From positions 1,237,443 to 1,301,442 of the forward strand of contig NW_003314314.1 of NCBI RefSeq assembly GCF_000143415.4: 64,000 nucleotides of DNA. The letters run 5' to 3'. Below, in pieces: positions 1-10,328 of the stretch. The notes below the pieces were generated by a model that saw only the letters and a program-made list of their open reading frames with translations, had not been told where the DNA came from and searched no databases. Made by a program: the position numbers and the translations under genes. How positions within the stretch are numbered: position 1 is the first letter of the stretch; every line of letters starts with the position of its first letter. The stretch is from Selaginella moellendorffii (lineage: Eukaryota > Streptophyta > Lycopodiopsida > Selaginellales > Selaginellaceae).

Positions 1-936
1 GGATTGGTTGACGAAGTATGTGCGGTTTTTGGCTCTTCGGAAGACTGTCATTGCCTCAGACTTGGTTGTGGTTTACTTGGAGAAGGTTTTTCCTGATTTT
101 GGTTTGCCAAAGGACATCATTAATGATTGAGATTCAAAGTTCACTAGTGGATTTTGGAAAAGCTTTGCAAAGGCTATGCAAGTGACTTCGAAACTCTTGA
201 GTAGAGATCATCCTCAGACGGATGGGCAAACCGAGCATGTGAATTAGGTGGTGGAGGATATGCTACGTTGTAGCATTGGTCAAAGGCAAGGACAGTGGGA
301 TTTATATATTCCATTAGTGCAATTTGCTTACAACAATAGCCAATATAGTGGAACCAAACTAAGTCCTTACTTTGCCATGTTTGGAAGGCATCCTCGAATA
401 GTAGTGGAGTTGGGATTGCATTTGAGTAAGGACGTTCAAGATAAACTTGATTCTGAGGCGACTGATCTAGCCACAAAACTTGATGAGATTCTGGTGGTGT
501 GCAAATGGAATTTGCAAGCAGCTGAGCATAGAGCGGAGAAGTTTACCAATGAGCATTGCCAATTCCGGGAATATAAGGTGGGTGATCTCGTCTTTGTACG
601 AGTGATCTTTCCGTTAAGTGAGCGGTGGAACACCTTAGTGCCTTTACGGACAGGGAAGAGTGATAAACTTTCCTATCGACATGCTGGTCCATATGAAGTG
701 CTGGAGCGCATTGGTAAAGCGGCTTATCGGGTGCGGCTGCCAGCTAGGGTGAAAATTCATCCGGTATTTTATGTTAGCTAGTAGAAAGGTGTACTATCTC
801 GGAGTGATGGGCCCAATGCCTCCTTGATGTATACGGCTATGGAAGATGGACCAGGAGCTTGAGCAGGGTTCTGCAAAAAGGGTGATCACTAGTACAACTC
901 GTCCTTGGGACAAGGACTTTGTTGGGCGGAAAGAAT
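1..936 (+). pseudogene. Ty3/gypsy integrase, C-terminal part (decayed)
   Basis: The plus-strand frame from base 2 reads as the end of a retrotransposon integrase core. It contains the YFTKW-type start (here LTKYVRF), a degenerate DSKF block, the HPQTDGQTEHVN block with the catalytic glutamate, and a C-terminal part with GPYEVLERIGKAAYRVRLP and HPVFYVS. Two in-frame stops (about 128 and 245) break it, so it is not functional as it stands. It runs into the LTR at 937 through a purine-rich stretch (GGCGGAAAGAAT), as expected at the 3' end of an element. The 5' part lies outside the window. Confidence 0.85.
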
Positions 937-1169
937 TGTTAGGTGCCAACTTTGACCACATGGTCAACATCGGTCAAAGGGAGGCTCAAGGATATATCAA
1001 GGCATGTTAGGGTGGGGGACTTAACCTACCCTAGGGCTCACAGTGGAGTTGCGGCGCAATAGAGCTTTTGAGATAGCTTGGGGGTGGTTGGGTGGTGAGG
1101 AACCTCAAGAGGTGGCTTAGCATAGTCTAGGGCAACTAGATCTTTGTCTTTTTGTGCCGGATCATAACA
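937..1169 (+). repeat. 3' LTR of family D (233 bp)
   Basis: Begins TGTTAGGTGCC and ends GGATCATAACA, so the ends form the inverted TGTTA/TAACA pair typical of LTRs. A second copy of exactly the same length lies inverted at 9703-9935, a truncated one at 28812-28905, and a diverged one at 39148-39356. It directly follows the integrase relic, so it is the 3' LTR of that element. The orientation is fixed by the 28812 copy, where the same end abuts a tRNA-Met-type primer site. Confidence 0.85.
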
Positions 1170-2573
1170 ACCACTGCTTCCCATTATTTCATGCCAGAAA
1201 CACCATCTTTTGTAACGATCTAAGATGCATTGTTCTATTTTTAAGATCTATTTGCTATTTTTATTTCCTCATTCCCAATCTATTGTCATGGCAATTGATT
1301 TGCTATAGTTTTATTGCTTTCAAAGGTTTTATTCAGTAGAAATGTTACATATCTGAATGAAAAGAAGGAGGAAAAATTGAAAGAAGATGAGTTACAGGTG
1401 AAGGATAAAAGAAGACCGCAGAGATCTGATGGCCTTGTGCAAGATCTGTCAGCTTATGACATTTTTAAGAAATTGGGGTGAAAATATTTTCCTCCAAAGA
1501 TTCAAGAGGACAACTCTCTTCTTTGTGGCTGAGATCCAGGAACAAACCTTAGATATTTCTGATGCCCAAGCAGTGTCCACGCCTCAGACTTGCCTCTCCT
1601 AGTGTAAATTGACTTATCACAAGGAGTGAATCCTGCTTTGAAGTCACTGCCTCTACTGGATGAAACTCAAAGACAAGAAGACACTCAAAGGTAGGCTTGC
1701 CAAGTACATTGTAGAGGTTGTTCTCATCATAGGTCTTTGGAGGACATGCCTAACTTTTATGACCATGGACCAAACCATGAGAACAGCATGATCATCAGTC
1801 CTAAAAATGTCATTCACAAAATCCATAGCAGTGCAGGTTATATTAAATTTAAAGAAAAAGTACTTATAATGGCAGTCTCCAAAGACATACACAGCTAGCT
1901 GAGTGCTTGCAATTTAGTGATACTTGCAGGCTTCTCTAAACTCAAGATAAGGGAGATCACAACCCGTGAGCAAGAACACTAAAGGCCTACCTGATTGTTA
2001 CTTGATGTAATCAGCATGAATCTCATGCCTTCTTGGAAAGTAAATAATCATAGTTTCCAGCAAGCTCTTAATGCTTTGCATTGCTTTGCAAAGAGAGCTT
2101 ATCTATAAAAAAATGAAGAGAGAATTGTTAAAAGCTCTATTTCGTTAAAGTGGGAATTGTCATTATCCCACTTGTAAAATAAGGTTTCCAAACCTTTATA
2201 TAGTATATAAATATAACAAAATTCAACTGCATTGAGGCACATGCCATTTTATTTTAAACAAGGAAATGTTTACTCAATCACTTCTCCTCCCCTTGCCACT
2301 GCTTCACCTCTCTTTTCTCCTTGTCATCGTCGTCCAATTTCTTTCCATCCTTTTAATATTGGCTCAGTTGCTCCGAGTCTAGGTGGAGCCCAAGTCCCCA
2401 TTCAATCTTTACTTTCCCCTTATTAATAAAACAACTTCGTAGACTTCCAATAACATGCTGTAACACTTCTAGTATAATGCAAATCCTCTCAAAGAATTGT
2501 CTTTTAATATTAATACAATGGCATGGAACCCCATGCCATAATAAGTTACATTTTTAAATAAATACATGCCATT
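1170..2573. other. Intergenic, no gene recognised
   Basis: AT-rich sequence with many stops in all frames. A short stretch near 2137-2160 (AGCTCTATTTCGTTAAAGT) recurs at 29239, inside what I call LTR family G, so some of this is probably old LTR sequence. Nothing else is supportable. Confidence 0.5.
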
Positions 2574-3419
2574 TCAGACTGTTATTTTTTGCCTCCAACG
2601 CCTATACAATAATCTTGGAATTTCATCACTCTCCACACTATCAGGATTTAAACCCAATAGTAATGCCATCTCTTCTCTAATACGTCCACGCTCATGTTCA
2701 GTGGTCGAAGAACCCATCCGGTTGAGCAGATTATGGAGATGCGGATAGTGCTTGGCTAGACAATATACATGCCATAAATGATGACTGGTGTCTGTCCGAT
2801 CAAATGGCTTCTGATATATCGTTCCATCTGCCATTTGGTTGATTTCTGCAGCCACCTCCTAGACTGGCCGGTTCTCTATCACCATCGCTCCAAGCCATTT
2901 TGCAAGGTCCCCCAGAACATACGGTTTCTTCTCCCTAATTTCCATACTGCAAGAGATGGGGTGCACTGCATATGTGTGCGTGTTCGCTGCAGTTTTAATC
3001 GGCGAGTCATCGATGATGAGGATTTCACTTGACCTAGTAGTCCGGTTCATCACTACAGCCTCTGGCTTGACGAAGATGGGCTTGCTACCCCTCACATGGA
3101 CCATAGTCAAGCAATCCTCCTGCGTTAGGAGAAAGTCAAATGGTAATATTACTCGCGTCTGATCGTGCATCATCTGTAGCAACGTTAATGCATTGTGGCA
3201 CATCGTGGATAACAACTTTATTGTCTTGTACCAGAAGTGAGGGAAAATCAATGCAGACAATTTCAAGATCGGCAAGGTGCTGGAATCAGTAGTCAAGCTT
3301 GCCATTGTGTAGCTGCATGTTCTACTCCAGGAAGTTGTCCAGGCCCAGAGGGCAATGTGTTCTTCTCCAGAAGGTTTTCCATGCTCAAAGGGCAATGCAA
3401 CACTTTTGGTGGTAGGCAT
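2574..3419 (-). pseudogene. FCP1/SCP-like (NLI-interacting factor) HAD phosphatase relic
   Basis: The minus strand holds a 186-codon frame (3419-2859) that continues in the same frame, past one TAG, for another 94 codons (to 2574). The first part has LWAWTTSWSRT (like the LWxWTSS block of FCP1-type phosphatases), FDFLLTQEDC, RGSKPIFVK, and the strong block ILIIDDSPIKTAANTHTYAVHP, which matches the IDDSP...NP motif of plant NIF/SCP-like HAD phosphatases. A tail YVLGDLAKWLGAM corresponds to the usual L..YLEGLA. The N-terminal DxDxT catalytic loop is not visible upstream, where the frame closes. These enzymes dephosphorylate serine in targets such as the RNA polymerase II tail, but this copy is truncated and interrupted. 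It could be a captured gene fragment or the exons of a dying gene. Confidence 0.55.
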
Positions 3420-4384
3420 TCATGTATGCAACTAGACAACACACTCCATGTTTGCCACCGGAAATATAACCAATTGTGCTTTAGATTGAAGGGTGCAAGG
3501 TAAACTAGTCTTACCAATATGGCTGCTTGGCCACTTCTCATGGAAACTATATGCTTATGAAAAGTTTGCTTTTCTTACATGTAGTAAAGAATAAAGTATT
3601 AGTACTATTGGTGTTTGGGAGTAGCTAACGTATTACAGGTATTGGAAGAAAAAACTTTTTATCTGGACAATACTCTAATGCTCTATATATGGGGTGGTGC
3701 AGTTATGGAAATCTAGTAACACTTGAGATTATTGTTTGTCTTTTAAAATTAACAGTTGCTACCATGTAAGTCTATAAGGTATTCATAATGGTAAAGATAT
3801 CTAGAAAGATCAGAATTAAAGCTTTGTTGGCAATTTTCTCCTTACAATTTTAATTAAAAACTATTTTCTCCAGAAAGAGGGAATATAATTATAGATTAGA
3901 ATTTAAAAAGAGTTATTTCTTTTCAAAAGAAAATACACATTATCATGGATTATGATGTTAGATTGATGAACTTGGTCTCATCAATAATTAGAGTGAGGTT
4001 ATACTTGAGAAGTAGCATGTTAAAAAAGCATGATTCTCCATTTTAATGCATACATGAACTCTATATCTATTACACATTACCTTCAATCTATCAATTGCCT
4101 ATAAATTGTAAGATTACAAGGACATAAGTTTGAAACTTGATATATTCAGATATTATTTACATCTAAAAATTATATTTAAATAGTTTATAAATCTGGATAA
4201 AAATAGATTTTAAGCCTAATTTAAAGTTATAAAAACACTATCTACATGTAAAAAAACTGATTATATACTTTTTGAATTCATATAGTAATAACTCTTGAAA
4301 TTGAATCCGTATTTCTTTTTATATTAGATTTAAATTCTAGAATTTATATTAGCATTTCAAAGTTAGCAATTGGGAGAATGCTTC
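3420..4384. other. AT-rich intergenic DNA
   Basis: No open frame of note and no LTR ends recognised. Strongly AT-rich from about 3540, with poly-A/T runs. Confidence 0.5.
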
Positions 4385-4924
4385 TCACTGGCAGTGGTAG
4401 TGGGCTGTAAGTCTCTCTTGTGAGTGCTCTTCTCTACATGAACACTGTGTGTATGTTGTTTTAACAGTTATAATGCTGAGTAAGAACTCTGAGGGTACTG
4501 AATTGACTTTTTCCGGATGAATGACTTCATTATTGCATCCGTCATGTTCTGAAGTACTTTCAACGTTTTTTGTTTCTGAAATAATCATTGTCTCTTGCAT
4601 GGAGCTCTGGTTCACCATGCACACACATCCTCCATAAACTTTAAGGAGTTTTCCTTGAATAGGTTCTTTCGCCATGTCATCAGACTTCTGATCCATCAAC
4701 TTGGCACTTACTCTTGCTTTAAACCCATTCCTAAGCTCATATGCTTTCTTAGCAGGGCTAAGACTTTTGCGAAGCTTATAATTCCTCTTAAATCGTGCAC
4801 ATTGATAAGCATACTTAGGAATCTCAGAGTTTCCTTTGGGGTTCTCAGTCCTTTTCTCTGGAACTTCATTTTTGTTGGTGCTAACCAATTTCTTGATTGA
4901 AATGAACGACCTTGGCAAATCAAT
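4385..4924 (-). CDS. Unassigned open frame, possible host exon
   Basis: An open minus-strand frame of about 180 codons (it stays open to 5047, but that part is antisense to the gag of the next element). Composition is like a real soluble protein: basic N-terminal half (KRTENPKGNSEIPKYAYQCARFKRN), then an acidic, Ser/Thr-rich half, and a Cys-containing tail. No family is recognised. There is no clear start apart from a Met in the gag overlap. It may be an exon of a host gene cut by the retroelement, or chance. Confidence 0.25.
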   Translation of the reverse strand: MDLPRSFISIKKLVSTNKNEVPEKRTENPKGNSEIPKYAYQCARFKRNYKLRKSLSPAKKAYELRNGFKARVSAKLMDQKSDDMAKEPIQGKLLKVYGGCVCMVNQSSMQETMIISETKNVESTSEHDGCNNEVIHPEKVNSVPSEFLLSIITVKTTYTQCSCREEHSQERLTAHYHCQ

Positions 4925-5342
4925 CTTTGCAAACCGTGTAGCAGGAGCAAAGTCACAAGCAACAATTAACAAAGGTGGTGGTGGTTGGAGACCACTAGCA
5001 GCTTCTTGTAGTCCTAGGCCCTCTATTCCTCCTCCTGGTAGGTACAAGCAATAGCAACTTGCAAAACATGTTCCTAGTGGAACAGGTAGTGTAGGTCATT
5101 GCTTCCATTGTGGAGAGTCAGGACATAGGTCCTCAAAATGTCCTAAAACAAAGTCTTGTGTTAATGTCGTGAGGGAAGACAGTGATAGTGAAGTTGAAAG
5201 GGTTGATGAATTGGTCAATGCAGACTATGAGGAAGAGGAGGTGAGTTACTTTCGTTACTTTTCTCAAGCTTTTCTTCCAGTCAATGCAAACACTGATCCA
5301 TTGATGTATTTGGTAGACTTTGTCCGTGGACACCATATCTGA
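4925..5342 (+). pseudogene. Gag C-terminus with CCHC zinc knuckle
   Basis: The frame leading to 5342 encodes a glycine/proline-rich linker, one stop near 5051, then a complete zinc knuckle C-X2-C-X4-H-X4-C (CFHCGESGHRSSKC, about 5099-5140). An acidic stretch follows, then a TGA at 5342-5344, directly before protease. This is the nucleocapsid part of a Ty3/gypsy gag, which binds the element RNA. The capsid part and 5' LTR are not visible, so the element is truncated on its left side. Confidence 0.7.
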
Positions 5343-5344
5343 GT

Positions 5345-5648
5345 GATGATTGACACGGGAGCTACGCACATCGTGATATCCGAAGACTTAATTAAGTTGT
5401 TAGGATTGAATGCTGAGCAAATATTGCTCATACACTTCCAGTTTGTAGAAGGTGGGCAAGTAGCAAAAAATTTTGTGAGTCATGTTCCAATAAAAATATC
5501 TAAGTGGAAAGAAAGAGTGGACTTGGTAGTGTTGAAGATACCAGATTTTCAGATAGTGTTTGGTATGGATTTCTTTAACAAATATATTAAAGGGATTTAT
5601 GGTGTAAGACAAAGTTGTATTACATTGAAGTCAAGAAAGATGTTTTGA
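5345..5648 (+). pseudogene. Retroviral-type aspartic protease of the chromodomain element
   Basis: Encodes VMIDTGATHIVISEDLIKLLGL, with the DTGA active site at about 5351-5362, and later VLKIPDFQIVFGMDFF, matching the ILGMDWL block of Ty3/gypsy proteases. It would cut the Gag-Pol polyprotein. The frame is open from 5343 to 5648 but is separated from gag and from reverse transcriptase by stops, so it belongs to a decayed copy. Confidence 0.75.
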
Positions 5649-6322
5649 TGTGTCCTTCCAGTTGCGAAAGTGCTCCTCAAAGGATTGGGATACTAAGTTT
5701 CTAATTGCAAGAACTGCTCAAAAAGAAGCTAAGAAGGGATGTCAGACCTTTTGGGTTCAAGTGATGGAAGCTAAGAGTGTTGGTGACTCAGTTCAAATCA
5801 GCAACGAGGTTGATCCTATACCAAAGAAGATATTGGAGTTGTTGGCAAGGAATCAGGATATCTTTCCAAAGGATTTGCCACTAGGGCTACCTCCTAGCCG
5901 TGAGGTTGATCATGGGATTGAGGTCATTCTGGGTTCTACACCACCTACAAAGGCTCTTTATCGTCTGAACGTCAAGGAGATGGTTGAACTCAAGAAACAA
6001 CTCATGGAGCTTCTTGATAAATATCATATCGAACAAAGCAAGTCACCTTATGGAGCGCCGGTCCTTTTTGTTATAAAAAAGGATGGAACCATGAGGATGT
6101 GTGTCAACTATCGGGCACTTAATAAAATCATGGTCAAAAACAGTTATCCTTTGCCTTGCATTGATGACTTGTTTGACCAACTCTTAAAGGCTAAGTATTT
6201 TATACGACTTGATTTGCGGTCTGGGTATCATCAGATATAGGTGGTAGATTAGGATGTGGAGAAAACAACCTTTAAGACTCGATACAGATTTTATGTGTGC
6301 CTTGTCATGCCATTTGGGTTAT

Positions 6323-6484
6323 TGTAGCGCATGTGATCATGGGATAAGATTTGGATATACTGTCACTGTAGATCCTTGGAACCTTGGGGGATAAATGGGG
6401 ATAAAATAGCCACTAAGGGCTCTCTTATCAAGCAATTGCCCCTTTTCCAGTTGGCTTAAGGAGAGAGAGATAAGGTGCGCTAAA
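6323..6484 (+). repeat. 5' LTR of TRIM element 1
   Basis: 162 bp, differing from the 3' LTR at only a few sites (for example G/A near 6330 and the terminal GCTAAA against GCTACA), so the insertion is fairly recent. Confidence 0.93.
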
Positions 6485-6822
6485 GTTGGTATCGGAGCAA
6501 ATGGCACGGGTCCGATTCCCATTGATTAGTGACTACTTAAAAATATAATATACCCTTGAGTAAGGTATATTCCTACCCCTAAATTTGAAATCGTAAGTAT
6601 TGGACATCCTTCCTCTTGTGTGGAGTATCCACGGACGAAGGTATCCACCGTGGGACTGCAGTACGGGTGGATGACTAGTTGCCTCACATGGAATAGCTAG
6701 TCTACATAATGGAAGGATTGGTAGATTCAATGTAGAAATGGAGGTGCTGGTTCCCCTTGGCTCAGTAGGGGTTGTTAGTCAATAGTCAATGAGGATATTG
6801 ACATCTCTGAAGGGGGGGTGAG

Positions 6823-6984
6823 TGTAGCACATGTGATCATGGGATGAGATTTGGATATACTGTCACCGTGGATCCTTGGAACCTTGGGGGATAAATGGGG
6901 ATAAAATAGCCACTAAGGGCTCTCTCATCAAGCAATTGCCCCTTTTCCAGTTGGCTTAAGGGGAGAGAGATAAGGTGCGCTACA
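6823..6984 (+). repeat. 3' LTR of TRIM element 1
   Basis: 162 bp, ends TGCGCTACA and is followed by the second GTTAT copy at 6985-6989. Confidence 0.93.
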
Positions 6985-7260
6985 GTTATGCAATGCTCCA
7001 GCAACAGTCAGCACTATGATGGAAAGAATATTCAGAGATTGTTTAGACACATTTGTTGTCCTATATATCAACGATGTTCTAGTCTTTAGTGAAACATTGA
7101 AGGATCATTTGAGACACTTGGAGCTGGTGTTTCAAAAGTTGCGTGAATACAAATTGTATGCTAAGGAAAGTAAATGCGCTTTTGGACAAGCGGACTTTCT
7201 CGGATATATAGTTGGTGGTGTAATTGGAGGTGTAATTCAGGTGTAACTGAGGTTGATCCA

Positions 7261-8560
7261 AAGAAGGTGGAAGTGGTGAAATCTTAAGAAGTCTTGACCA
7301 CTATACCAGATGTTCGTTCCTTTCTCAATTTGGTAGGATACTATCACAAGTTTGTCCACAATTTTGAATGAATTGCTTTTCTGTTGACTAAGTTGACAAA
7401 GAGTAGTATACTGTTTCATTGGATATTAGCTTGTCAATGTGCTTTTGTACGATTGAAGGAGATCTTGACTATGGTTCCTGTTCTCAAGATCCCATATCTT
7501 GATAAACCTAACGAAGATGGCCAATGCACGAGAAAGAGATGTTTGCTATAATGTCGGCACAAAAACACTGGAGACACTACTTGGGTGGACACACCAAGGT
7601 TTATGCAGATAGTAACACATTGAGCTACTTTGTTATGCAGCCTAAGCTTACCCGAAGCAGGCTCATTGGCAAGAGAAGCTTGCTAGATATGATATTGAAA
7701 TTATATATAAACCTGGTTAAGATAATATTGTTCCGGATGCATAGAGTGATCAGGCTTAGTTCTGGGCAATATCGGCAATCAGTTCGGATTGGTTGGAGGA
7801 CATTCAAATTTCATATAGAAGTGATCTATTGGCGAAGGCAATCTTGCACTGTGCGGAGTTGTGGAAGCAGAACCCTAGTAGTGAAGCAGCAAAAGTTGCT
7901 AATCAAACCAATGTGAAGCTTCACTTCTCAGTTCAGGATGGGCTTATATTCTATAAGCAAGAAAGATTGTATCTTCCCTCTAAGGATTTGTAGCAGTTGT
8001 TTCTGCAAGAACATCATGATGTTCCGGCAGCAGGACATGGTGGAAAGCGAAAGACTCTTGCTTCATTGAAAAAGGGATTTTTTTTGTCTAGTATGGAAGG
8101 TGATGTAGTAGACTATATCCATTCTTGCCCTATATGCCAGCAATGTAAGTATAGAACTGAGAAGCAGGCTGGAAAGTTGCAGTGCATTCCAGCACCAGCA
8201 TAGCCATTTCAAAGTGTGACACTTGATTTTGTCACTTGTTTGCCGAAGTCTAAGGGTTATGATACTTTGATAGTGGTTGTGGATCAGTTGTCGAAGATTG
8301 CACACTTCATTCCAACTGTGGAAACATTGAATGCGAAATAAGCAGCAAAACTTTTTTTCCATGATGAAGTAGTGCGGGTTTGTGGTCTTCCCGAAGAGAT
8401 GATATCGGATAGAGACTCGAGGCTTACAGAGAAGTTTTGGGGCACAATGTTCCAGTTGTTTTGTACCAAATTGAAGTTTAGTATGGCTTATCATCCTCAA
8501 ATTGATGGGCAAACCGAACACATGAATGCTTAAGTTGAGGATTATCTATGGTACTATGTC
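7261..8560 (+). pseudogene. RNase H and integrase of the chromodomain element (decayed)
   Basis: Fragments in several frames follow the usual gypsy order. The RNase H tail (HEKEMFAIMSAQKHWRHYLGGH..., about 7525-7630) is followed by an HHCC zinc-binding region (EHHDVPAAGHGGKRKT ... SCPICQQCK, 8008-8150). The integrase core follows from about 8208 (TLDFVT, VVDQLSKIAHFIP, MISDRDSRLTEKFW, HPQIDGQTEHMNA), with stops inside. Frameshifts and stops show it is dead. Its chromodomain follows at 9080-9285. Confidence 0.8.
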
Positions 8561-8949
8561 ACAGTGGACCAATGCGACTGGGTTAAGCATTTGGACATAG
8601 TAAAAATCTGTTATAACAACACATTTCACTGTTGGCACTATTGGCTATTCTCCATAGGAGATGCTGCAAGAGAATGCTTGTAGGGTGCCTCAACAAATTG
8701 TTGTACCGAAATCTATGTTTGAAGTGTTGGTCCCGGCCGTTGAGACTTATGCAGAGCAGCTATGCCAAGGTTGGTCTAGAGCTACTGAGGCGATGGGCAA
8801 AGCTTAGGATAGGTATCGACGTGATAAGGATCAGCATCATCGGGATGTATCTTATCAAGTGGGAGATCAGGTGTAGCTATCTTCCCGGAACTTGAACATT
8901 AAGGGATCTTTATCTCGGAAGCTATTACCGAGATATGTTAAACCCATCG

Positions 8950-9285
8950 AGTGTTGAAATGGATTGGTGATGTATTCTATCAATTGGATCTTCTTGCGGA
9001 GATGTCCAATATTCATAATGTATTTCATCCCAATCTCTTGGCTCTTTACACTATAGATATTGCACGTCAAGGGGAGATTCATCCACCACTAGAAGTTATG
9101 GATGGTGAACCTGAATATGAAGTGGAAGCTATTTTGGGCACACCCTAGCTTAAACATGCCAAACGTCAGGAGTATCTAGTTAAGTGGAAAGGTAATCTGG
9201 TTTGTGAATCAACTTGGGAACCTCCTAATAATCTTACACATGCTCGTGAGCTTGTCACAGAGTATAAGATTAGTAATAAAGACTA
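8950..9285 (+). pseudogene. Integrase C-terminus with chromodomain (chromovirus)
   Basis: Encodes HNVFHPNLLALY, then after an acidic linker EYEVEAILGTP, a stop at 9147, and RQEYLVKWKGNLVCESTWEPPNNLTHARELV. That is a full chromodomain layout: the YxVExIL start, the YLVKWKG strand, the xSTWEP strand and the C-terminal helix. Chromodomains at the end of integrase mark the chromovirus branch of Ty3/gypsy and guide insertion to particular chromatin. The frame ends with TAG at 9283-9285. One internal stop breaks it. Confidence 0.85.
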
Positions 9286-9471
9286 GCTTTTGTAAACTTT
9301 GTAATAAATCTTACAAATCAATAAACCTATATATTTCTATAAATCAAAGTTTCATTTTTCTCATTTGTTAGTACTTGGGTCAGTTTTGGCAGGCTCACTT
9401 TGGCACTTCAGTACCTGGGTTCAATCCATAACTATGGGGATAACTATTATAGACTGATCACAAATCCCCTC
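9286..9471. other. Element 3' flank and family A interior scrap
   Basis: After the chromodomain stop there is an AT-rich tail with AATAAA-type signals (9302, 9320). From about 9370 the sequence (TTTTGGCAGGCTCACTTTGGCACTTC...) resembles the family A interior at 62240-62330. Confidence 0.5.
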
Positions 9472-9702
9472 TATGAGACACAAAATCCCTAGGCCCCAAA
9501 GTGGAGCTAAAAGGGTGCCATATGGTAGTGGCCAAAGCGAAAGCCAAACAAGCATAACACGTTTAGACTAAAAACTCTGACTTGAAAGGTCGAGAGCAAG
9601 AGTGGAACTCTTAATGAAAGGGCTCGAGGAACAAGCACGAAGTGAGTGATAAATGAGTCTCTAGAAAAGGGACACATGAGGACCCGAGATGGAGTCTGAG
9701 AT

Positions 9703-9935
9703 TGTTATAATCTGGCACAAAAAGACAAAGATCTAGTCACCCTAGACTATGCTACGCCACCTCTTGAGGTTCCTCACCACCCAACCACCCCCAAGCTACC
9801 TCAAGAGCTCCACTGTGCTGCCGCTCCACTGTGAGCCCTACGCTAGGTTAAGTCCCTTACCCTAACATGCCTTAATATACCCTTGAGCCTCCCTTTGACC
9901 GACGTTGACCATGTAGTCAAAGCTGGCACCTAACA
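9703..9935 (-). repeat. Solo LTR, family D
   Basis: 233 bp, the reverse complement of the LTR at 937-1169. Flanked by GAGAT on both sides (9698-9702 and 9936-9940), a 5-bp target duplication. It lies inside the tandem repeat of a family C LTR. Confidence 0.92.
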
Positions 9936-9940
9936 GAGAT

Positions 9941-10209
9941 GGAGTCCGAGATGGACCTGAGATGGAGTGCCAGATGGAGTCTGAGATGGACCCAAGATAA
10001 AGTCCGAGATGGACTCGAGATGGAGTCCGAGATGGACCTGAGATAGAGTTCGAGATGGACCCGAGATGGAGTTCGAGATGGACCCGAGATGGAGTTTGAG
10101 ATGGACCTGAGATGGAGCTCGAGATGGAGTACAAGATGGAGTCCAAGATGGAGTTTAAGATGGACCCGAGATGGAGTCCGAGATGGAACCGAGACCAAGA
10201 CTGAGACTA
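9941..10209 (+). repeat. GAGATGGAGTCC tandem array in C LTR
   Basis: Imperfect repeats of GAGATGGAGTCC and GAGATGGACCC, with a unit near 11-12 bases. Long open frames on both strands here are a by-product of the repeat, which lacks stop codons. Confidence 0.85.
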
Positions 10210-10328
10210 ACCCCTTGCACCAAACGTGTACCCACTCGGATCATCGTTTTCATCTCTGCGTATGCAACGAGACTAGTTGCCCAATCTCATTGAATAGTAC
10301 TCGCTGAGACTCATCCTCTGATACCAAA
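10210..10328 (-). repeat. Extra 5' interior stub of family A
   Basis: Matches the first bases of the family A interior next to the primer site (compare 16350-16468), including the reversed tRNA-Met-type site CCTCTGATACCAAA at 10315-10328. It is joined at 10209/10210 to the C-LTR array. Its presence outside the 3' LTR at 10329 shows a second, truncated unit in tandem. Confidence 0.8.

Larger units (their letters stand above)
6323..6984 (+). mobile_element. TRIM element 1 (662 bp), complete with target duplication
   Basis: Two 162-bp direct repeats (6323-6484 and 6823-6984) start TGTAGCGCA/TGTAGCACA and end GTGCGCTA(A/C)A. The 3' copy ends TGCGCTACA, giving a 9-bp terminal inverted repeat with the 5' start. 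GTTAT is duplicated at 6318-6322 and 6985-6989, exactly interrupting the MPFGL-CNAPAT coding block of the host element. A primer site TGGTATCGGAGC (6487-6498) matches the plant initiator-Met tRNA type. A purine tract with seven Gs precedes the 3' LTR (6809-6822). The 338-bp interior has no coding capacity. This is a terminal-repeat retrotransposon in miniature, moved by enzymes of other elements. Confidence 0.95.
5650..7260 (+). pseudogene. Reverse transcriptase, split by a TRIM insertion
   Basis: The frame 5650-6240 encodes the N-terminal RT blocks ([67 protein letters not shown]). After two stops it reads MPFGL up to 6322, is interrupted by the 662-bp element at 6323-6984, and resumes with CNAPAT at about 6988. 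The catalytic YxDD box reads YINDVLVF (about 7065), so the first catalytic aspartate is lost. The frame decays after FLGYIV near 7210. Family role: copies element RNA into DNA. This copy cannot work. Confidence 0.85.
9472..10209 (+). repeat. Family C LTR fragment interrupted by a solo D LTR
   Basis: Starts TATGAGACACAAAATCCC, like the C start at 55927, and follows it for about 230 bases to the beginning of the GAGATGGAGTC array. It is cut at 9702 by a family D LTR and resumes at 9941 with the same array, which ends at about 10209, where family A interior begins. Confidence 0.8.

Noticed and set aside
1154-1339. 61-codon Phe/Leu-rich plus-strand frame
   Set aside because: Starts inside the LTR and continues into AT-rich flank; no domain.
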